Assembly (NCBI RefSeq): GCF_000373105.1
Contig: NZ_KB890443.1
Span: forward strand, 1 to 64,000
From: Neolewinella persica DSM 23188
GTDB taxonomy: Bacteria > Bacteroidota > Bacteroidia > Chitinophagales > Saprospiraceae
Length of the DNA: 64,000 nucleotides
Reading direction: 5' to 3'
Shown here: piece after piece, positions 59,180-64,000 of the stretch
How positions within the stretch are numbered: the stretch's first letter is position 1
How the letters are laid out: each line of letters begins with the position of its first letter
Program-made: the position numbers and the translations under genes
Notes under the pieces: model-generated
Seen by the model: the letters and a program-made list of their open reading frames with translations, nothing else
Told to the model about the DNA's origin: nothing
Databases searched by the model: none

Positions 59180-60892
59180 ATGCAATTATCTTACCCCTTC
59201 ATGCTCCTGCTTTTCCTATTTTGGGGTTGTAATTCGAAGCCCAAAGCATGGGACGGTCCAACTTTGACCCAGGCCCGAACGCAGATAACCGTTACGGAGT
59301 TGACCGGTGGGAAAAATCTATCACTAGTAGACCTAAGTTTCTTTACCAAGCCTCCTTGGGCATCCGCTGCGAAACATTCTTTGCAAGGCACCATTAGCAT
59401 TCAGGAATCGGAACTTGACTATCCTAAAGAGAAAGAATATTATCCCGGGGAAGACATCTTTCCGGCCCTTCAACTAGACTTTCTGACGCACCGTGGAGCC
59501 ATCATTCCCCGCAACAGGAATAGGATCAGCACGAAGGATCAGCGTTCCAGTTACTGGGATGTAATCGTCGGCACGGGGGAGACCTGGCAAGAAGCGGGAG
59601 ATGGCGAATGGAGCCGTGCATCCTTGCCGCTTACACTTACTGACCGATGGATTGGCACCGCCAGAAACTGTGTTGCCTCTTTTGTTTTCAAGCCCGATTC
59701 CATCAGTAATATCTGTTTACAGTGTAGCCAGGAAACGGCGGATATTGATGACAAGGGATTGGCCAACATCAACGGGATGTTATCTGCAGACTTGCAGGAT
59801 AAGCAGCTTGAAGACACCGCACAAATCATCCAGGCGTATCAACAGGCGGAAGCGGCAAGGCTGCCGCTGCGGCCGCTTAGCGAATTCGACCGAAAAGGTA
59901 AAATTGCCAGCTATTTCGACCGGATGATCGTCACCAATGCGCCAACGAGTCTGGGGGCCATATTTTGGAACGATACGCTTTTCCTGCACCCACCAAAAAC
60001 CCGCCATGGAGACTACCCCTATCCTGATGAGATGCGGCACGGATTGTACTCCGTCACCAAGAGTATGGCGGGCGCGCTCTCCTTACTCTTTCTTGAAGAA
60101 CGTTACGAGGATGACTTGTTTGACCTGCCCATTACGGACTATGTCCCGGCCCTTGCTGACCATCCCGGCTGGAAAGGGGTGACGTTTTCTCATACGCTGA
60201 ACATGGTGACTGGTGTCGATGGAGGTGAAGACCCGGAGCGCTTGCTCAACACCCTGATCGTGGCCGAAACCGCTGAAGAGGCGATCAGCAACATTGCCCA
60301 GCTCCCGGATGTACCGGCGTTGCCGGGGCAACAGTTTAATTATGCTTCCACTAACCTATTTGTCTTGTCCTACGCGCTGCAGCAATACGTGATTACCAAA
60401 GAAGGTGAGGGCGTTAATTATTGGGACCTGGTGCGAGAGGAGGTGCTCACCCCCATCGGTGCCGGGCAGTTTATGGTTTTACCTACCATCGAACGTGATT
60501 CGACGGAGGGCATTCCTATCCTTGCTTATGGTGCCCTGCCAACCATTGACGAGGCGGCGAAAATTGCGCTGTTGTTTGCCAACGAAGGCAGCTTCCTGGG
60601 TAAGCAACTTCTCGCCAGGGAGCAAGTCCGGGACATTTTTGGCAAAACCAATTGGGGTGGCCACAGTACTGGTAATGATTTTCGGGGGAGTGGTTACCAG
60701 CACGGCTTCTGGTCGAAAGTAATTAACGCAAACGGGTGTCCCGTCAAGGCGACCTATATGCTGGGGTTTGGGGAAAACTACGTGATTTTTCTACCCAGCG
60801 GCGCCATCATCTTCCGGTTTTTGGATGAGCATGATCTGGACGTGAGTGCATTGATCGTGGCCGTAGAAGGAATTGTTTCTTCGTGTGATTGA
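59180..60892 (+). CDS. serine hydrolase of the beta-lactamase (class C) fold, lipoprotein
   Basis: A 570-residue exported protein. ATG 59180 opens on a lipoprotein signal (LLLFLFWGC). About 270 residues of unfamiliar N-terminal sequence precede a penicillin-binding-protein/class C fold with SVTK at 291-294 (nucleophile Ser 291 and Lys 294) and QFNYASTNLFVLSYALQ as the second-motif region. Members include esterases, D-amino-acid peptidases and beta-lactam hydrolases; the substrate here is not predictable. It returns to the G/C-richer codon use of the main genome after the oxidoreductase fragment. Confidence 0.82.
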   Translation: MQLSYPFMLLLFLFWGCNSKPKAWDGPTLTQARTQITVTELTGGKNLSLVDLSFFTKPPWASAAKHSLQGTISIQESELDYPKEKEYYPGEDIFPALQLDFLTHRGAIIPRNRNRISTKDQRSSYWDVIVGTGETWQEAGDGEWSRASLPLTLTDRWIGTARNCVASFVFKPDSISNICLQCSQETADIDDKGLANINGMLSADLQDKQLEDTAQIIQAYQQAEAARLPLRPLSEFDRKGKIASYFDRMIVTNAPTSLGAIFWNDTLFLHPPKTRHGDYPYPDEMRHGLYSVTKSMAGALSLLFLEERYEDDLFDLPITDYVPALADHPGWKGVTFSHTLNMVTGVDGGEDPERLLNTLIVAETAEEAISNIAQLPDVPALPGQQFNYASTNLFVLSYALQQYVITKEGEGVNYWDLVREEVLTPIGAGQFMVLPTIERDSTEGIPILAYGALPTIDEAAKIALLFANEGSFLGKQLLAREQVRDIFGKTNWGGHSTGNDFRGSGYQHGFWSKVINANGCPVKATYMLGFGENYVIFLPSGAIIFRFLDEHDLDVSALIVAVEGIVSSCD

Positions 60893-60894
60893 TT

Positions 60895-60918
60895 GGGGCG
60901 CGGCCGCAGGTGCAAGGG
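60895..60918 (+). repeat. interspersed G/C repeat after the serine hydrolase gene
   Basis: GGGGCGCGGCCGCAGGTGCA followed by AGGG begins 3 bases after the stop codon. Confidence 0.8.
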
Positions 60919-61106
60919 CAGGGACGAAGCAGCAAGGAGGGCCGTAAAAGACTGCTGCGAATCTGTTAAGGAAGACTTTTAGTAGGATGTTACTTTCAGC
61001 CACTGCTCTTTCGTTGATCCTGCTGCTCACCGTCAGAATTATTACCAGTGTTTTCGGAGGAGGTCTACTGCAGGGCACTTTAAGGAGGCTTTGAGGTAAA
61101 GATTCA

Positions 61107-61182
61107 GGGACGCTGGGCGTCCCGTTAGCCCGCCTTCCTTCGTTACCTGGGACTGCGTCGTTCCTCCTCCGTCCCAGGTAAC
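61107..61182. other. two hairpins in the gap 60919-61237
   Basis: GGGACGC/GCGTCCC (61107-61123, 3-base loop) and GTTACCTGGGAC/GTCCCAGGTAAC (61142-61153 with 61171-61182) are perfect stems. They may end transcription of the minus-strand operon that stops at 61238. No gene is visible in the remainder. Confidence 0.5.
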
Positions 61183-61237
61183 TAAAATTAGGTCGCTACG
61201 CGACTACGTCATCATATCTAAGTTGATAACAGTTACT

Positions 61238-61573
61238 TCATTCTTTCCTCCACGCATCGGGATTTTCGATAGTAGAAATTTCCGGGTGGTCGCATGACAC
61301 AAGCAATCTGAGTTTTTTCCCTTTACGAACTTGTCCTCTTTTGAAAAATCTGGGCACTGACTCTGAGTCTTCATATCGCTTACCATCTATATGGTAGTAG
61401 TATTTCAAAGAAGGCCTCTTCGTTGAGCCAACTATTCCAATCACTTCCCCCGAAATAACCGAGGTGCATTCAGCTAACGCCTTCCTATCGCTGTACCCAA
61501 CCCAATATCCATAGCCCAAGAACAGGATCAGAAATAAAGTAGACAGACAAGATTCTATAGTTCTCCCATTCAT
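61238..61573 (-). CDS. small membrane-anchored protein (DUF3592-like)
   Basis: A 111-residue protein with one N-terminal transmembrane helix (about 8-25, LSTLFLILFLGYGYWVGY) and an exported beta-rich part (SGEVIGIVGSTKRPSLKYYY, FKRGQVRKGKKLRLLVSC) with the DUF3592 look. Its ATG overlaps the upstream gene's stop by four bases (ATGA at 61570-61573), so it is translationally coupled to the NAD(P)-binding protein. Function unknown. Confidence 0.7.
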   Translation of the reverse strand: MNGRTIESCLSTLFLILFLGYGYWVGYSDRKALAECTSVISGEVIGIVGSTKRPSLKYYYHIDGKRYEDSESVPRFFKRGQVRKGKKLRLLVSCDHPEISTIENPDAWRKE

Positions 61574-62241
61574 GAATCTAGCTCTACCTGGAATTCATCC
61601 CAAAAAAGCTCCTCATACCTCACTCCATCCTGGAAAACATTCCGCGCCATAGCGCTACCCAGATCCTCCACCTTTACCCCCTTATACTTCCGCGCACCGC
61701 CAAAAAACAGCTTATCCAGGACCGGCCAAATCGCCAGGGCGACTCCCTGCACAAAGCCATACCGGTTAGTCGGCGTAAGGATCATGGAAGGCTTGAAGAT
61801 GCTCAGGCGATCGAAGTCAAGTTCCTTCAGGGCTTCCACCAGTTCTCCCTTCATCCGGAGGTAATAGTTAGAAGATGTTGGATCAATCCCTACCGAGGAC
61901 AATAATTCAAAGTGCTGTACGCCGGCTACTTTGCAGGCTTTAGCAAAATCAATCACCGCCAGCTTATCGATTTTCTCAAATTCTTCCTTCGATATTTTTG
62001 AAGGCTCACCCACTCCCAGTGTACATATTGCCACCTGATGGCCCGTCACCAAATCCGCGTAGGATTCCGGAGCGAAGATGTCCACCTTGTGCTGCGTGAC
62101 GCGGTCGGCGGGCATATCTGGGATACCCCTACGGCCAAGGAGGGTGATTTTTTCAGCACGTGGGTCCTTCAGCAAGGTTTTCAGGGCTTCGCCGCCTACG
62201 GCGCCGCTGGCGCCGAGCATGATGATGGAGGTTGGCTGCAT
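61570..62241 (-). CDS. NAD(P)-binding oxidoreductase-like protein (atypical SDR)
   Basis: A 223-residue soluble protein. Nucleotide-binding GASGAVGGEALKTLL (about 10-24), then LLGRRGIPDMP, ICTLGVGEPSK, and a Rossmann core through VQHFELLSSVGIDPTSSNYYLRMKGELVEAL (a continuous stretch near 105-135, with Tyr-x-x-x-Lys-like YYLRMK) to IFKPSMILTPTNR. It resembles the HTATIP2/Tip30-type atypical short-chain dehydrogenases. Substrate unknown. An octamer array begins 3 bases upstream of its start codon. Confidence 0.83.
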   Translation of the reverse strand: MQPTSIIMLGASGAVGGEALKTLLKDPRAEKITLLGRRGIPDMPADRVTQHKVDIFAPESYADLVTGHQVAICTLGVGEPSKISKEEFEKIDKLAVIDFAKACKVAGVQHFELLSSVGIDPTSSNYYLRMKGELVEALKELDFDRLSIFKPSMILTPTNRYGFVQGVALAIWPVLDKLFFGGARKYKGVKVEDLGSAMARNVFQDGVRYEELFWDEFQVELDS

Positions 62242-62244
62242 AGT

Positions 62245-62276
62245 AAATGGTTAAAGGGAGAATGGGTAAAATGGTG
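62245..62276 (-). repeat. 8-bp-period array abutting the SDR start codon
   Basis: AAATGGTT, AAAGGGAG, AATGGGTA and AAATGGTG fill 62245-62276, beginning 3 bases upstream of the ATG at 62239-62241. Confidence 0.8.
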
Positions 62277-62370
62277 CCCGCAAGTTACAAAAACCCGGAG
62301 GCCGTCGGACCGCTCGCAAGGACGGCGAAGCCGTCGTGCAGGCGGTCGGGCGGCTCGGAGGGAGGCAGCT

Positions 62371-62410
62371 ATTCTATCTTTTCCTCATGCTATCATTCAT
62401 TCCATCCCTC
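62371..62410 (-). repeat. 8-bp-period array running into the SLC13 gene 3' end
   Basis: ATTCTATC, TTTTCCTC, ATGCTATC, ATTCATTC and CATCCCTC are in register. The last two and a half octamers are coding: they supply the C-terminal EGWNE and the stop codon of the transporter. Confidence 0.75.
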
Positions 62411-63868
62411 CGGATACACCGTCAAATCCATCTCCAACACCACCGGCAAGAGGTAATACACGAACAAGACCGTCAGTCCGATAGAGAGTAGGTTGAGTAA
62501 GAAGCCCGCCCGAACCATATCCCGCATTACGATTTGGCCAGAGCCATAAGCAATGGCATTGGGAGCCGTAGCAATAGGCATCATGAAGGCGCAGGAGGCA
62601 GCTACGGTCATCCCGGTCATCAGGCCAAGCGGATGGACGTTGATGGACAACGCCAGGGCCGCCAGCACTGGAATCATCAGGGTACATGTTGCCATGTTCT
62701 GCGTTAGTTCAGTGAGGTAGTTGACGAGGGCGACTACAGCCAGCAGAATCAGCCAGTAGGGTAAGCTGGCAAGGGAGGTCATTTGGCTGCCCAGCCAGGT
62801 TGTCAGGCCGGAGGCTTCGAAGCTGCCCGCCAGGGCAAAGGCGCCGCCAAATAGCAGGATAATCTTCCAGGGGAGTTTGCGGGCAGTGTCCCAATCCATC
62901 AGGAAGGTATCCCGCCGGTTTCGGACGGGCAGCAGGAAAAGGCTGATGGCACCGATCAGGGCGATGGTGGTGTCGCTGATGCCGGGGAAGATTGGCGCCA
63001 GCAGGGCCTTGCGGAAGATCCAGGCCAGGGCTACGGTGCCGAACACCAACGCAACTAACTTTTCTTCGCGAGTCATCCGTCCTAATCTTTGCAATTCAAC
63101 GTTTATTGCATCCCGCGCCCCCGCCACCTGTTCCGTATTCAGTTTAAAGGCATTGAAACTCAGGTGCCACCAAAGCAAGCCCAACAACACGGTCACCAGG
63201 GGAAACCCGAAAAGAAACCAGCGGTCGAACGGGATTTCATAGTCGTACAAATCTTTGACGCCCTGCACCAAAATCAGATTTGTAGGCGTGCCTACGATGG
63301 TGGCCATCCCGCCGATAGAAGCGGAGAAAGCGATGCTGAGCACCAGGGCTTTGCCAAAACCCGTTGAGCCATCATCTGCAGACATGCGGCTGATCTGGCC
63401 GATGATGGACAGGGCGATCGGCAACATCATCAGGGTCGTCGCCGTGTTGGATATCCACATTGACAAGCCGCCGGTAGCGATGATAAAGCCCAGTAAAATC
63501 TGTCGTTGATTCGTCCCGGCCAAACGGATAACGTTGAGGGCGATCCGTTTGTGCAACTCCCATTTCTCCATGGCCAGCGCGATGATGAAGCCCCCCACGA
63601 AGAGGAAGATGATGGGGTTGGCATAAAAGTCTGCCACCGCACGTACGGGCTGCACGCCAAGCAACGGAAACAGGACCAGTGGAAGCAAGGAGGTCATGGC
63701 AATTGGCACGGCCTCCGACAACCACCACGTCACCAGCCAACAGGTGGATGCCAGGACGGCCTGCGCGGCCGGAGGCATCCCGCCGGGTGCCGGCAGGAGG
63801 AGTACCAGCAAAAAAAGCGATGGTCCCAGCAGGGTAAAAAATTGATCGGGGAGGCGGATTAGCCGCAT
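62393..63868 (-). CDS. SLC13 (DASS) family sodium/dicarboxylate-type transporter
   Basis: A 491-residue inner-membrane protein with about 11-12 helices. The two family Ser-Asn-Thr-type substrate/sodium motifs are visible: WISNTATTLMMLP (about 136-148) and TELTQNMATCTLMIP (about 390-404). Other landmarks are WWLSEAVPIAMTSLLPLVLFP near 50-70 and GGMATIVGTPTNLILV near 187-202. It probably imports di- or tricarboxylates, or sulfate, with sodium. The lysine/asparagine details do not settle the substrate. Its terminal codons lie in an octamer array. Confidence 0.88.
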   Translation of the reverse strand: MRLIRLPDQFFTLLGPSLFLLVLLLPAPGGMPPAAQAVLASTCWLVTWWLSEAVPIAMTSLLPLVLFPLLGVQPVRAVADFYANPIIFLFVGGFIIALAMEKWELHKRIALNVIRLAGTNQRQILLGFIIATGGLSMWISNTATTLMMLPIALSIIGQISRMSADDGSTGFGKALVLSIAFSASIGGMATIVGTPTNLILVQGVKDLYDYEIPFDRWFLFGFPLVTVLLGLLWWHLSFNAFKLNTEQVAGARDAINVELQRLGRMTREEKLVALVFGTVALAWIFRKALLAPIFPGISDTTIALIGAISLFLLPVRNRRDTFLMDWDTARKLPWKIILLFGGAFALAGSFEASGLTTWLGSQMTSLASLPYWLILLAVVALVNYLTELTQNMATCTLMIPVLAALALSINVHPLGLMTGMTVAASCAFMMPIATAPNAIAYGSGQIVMRDMVRAGFLLNLLSIGLTVLFVYYLLPVVLEMDLTVYPEGWNE

Positions 63869-64000
63869 GATGGAAGATGGCTTATCTGCCCAAGGTAGGA
63901 CCTACCAACCAGTACTGAATAAATTAGTCGCACCTTTCAGTCCACAATTTTGGTACTCATGATAGGCTGCTCCGGCCGCTTTGCGGATACTATGCTTTCG
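63869..64000. other. end of window: palindrome and possible start of a plus-strand gene
   Basis: GGTAGGACCTACC (63894-63906) is a 13-base palindrome 26 bases upstream of the transporter start and could be an operator. From ATG 63959 a plus-strand frame (MIGCSGRFADTMLS) is open to the window edge, but 14 codons are too few to support a gene. Confidence 0.35.

Noticed and set aside
1..64000. tRNA or rRNA genes
   Set aside because: I looked for cloverleaf-like GTTCRAATC stems and rRNA landmarks and found none; a covariance-model scan would be decisive.

Overview
The window looks like chromosomal DNA of a marine or environmental Bacteroidota, most likely of the Lewinella/Saprospiria type. The reasons are a SusC/SusD pair, proteins ending in type IX secretion (T9SS) sorting domains, the gliding/T9SS lipoprotein GldD, DUF5916 and GIN-domain proteins, many lipoproteins, and a promoter of the Bacteroidota TTTG / TAnnTTTG type. 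I see no rRNA, tRNA, CRISPR array or intact transposon.

Layout. 1-2.1 kb: two GntR-type regulators, the first preceded by a near-ideal HutC-type operator palindrome. 2.3-20.1 kb: a polysaccharide-utilisation locus. SusC, SusD, a six-domain T9SS surface protein and a GH78-like rhamnosidase lie on the minus strand; a sulfatase, a one-domain relative of the surface protein and an SGNH esterase lie on the plus strand. Together they suggest binding and breakdown of a sulfated, esterified, rhamnose-containing glycan. 20.2-31.2 kb: parts of a probable nicotinamide-riboside salvage set (TonB receptor with a frameshift, pnuC, nadR). The set is split by A/T-richer inserted DNA holding a methyltransferase, a four-domain ABM/SnoaL lipoprotein, an AraC regulator, an acetolactate-decarboxylase-like lipoprotein, a degraded nadR 5' fragment, and a beta-helix / dihaem-cytochrome gene pair. 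31.5-49.6 kb: gldD, a frameshifted Uma2 gene, clpB with an unusual tail, two tandem thioredoxin-fold lipoproteins lacking CXXC, a Tat-exported aminotransferase, an ATP-grasp enzyme, a peroxiredoxin-like protein, a DUF5916 barrel, two GIN-domain lipoproteins and a thioredoxin. 50.4-64 kb: uvrA, a nucleotide-cyclase/TolB/TPR/AraC fusion, an oxidoreductase followed by a second A/T-rich insert and a degraded oxidoreductase 3' end, a serine hydrolase, a small operon and an SLC13 transporter.

The most unusual feature is in the DNA between the genes. Many intergenic stretches are arrays with a strict 8-bp period, each array using a different octamer, and several end within a few bases of a start codon. 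A separate motif of about 20 bp (core GGCGCGGCCGCAGGTGC) occurs 15 times in either orientation, three times inside or across the end of coding sequence. Other points to follow up are the two A/T-rich inserts, each bordered by a diverged fragment of a neighbouring gene, and the cyclase/AraC fusion, whose base-selecting residues differ from those of known cyclases.
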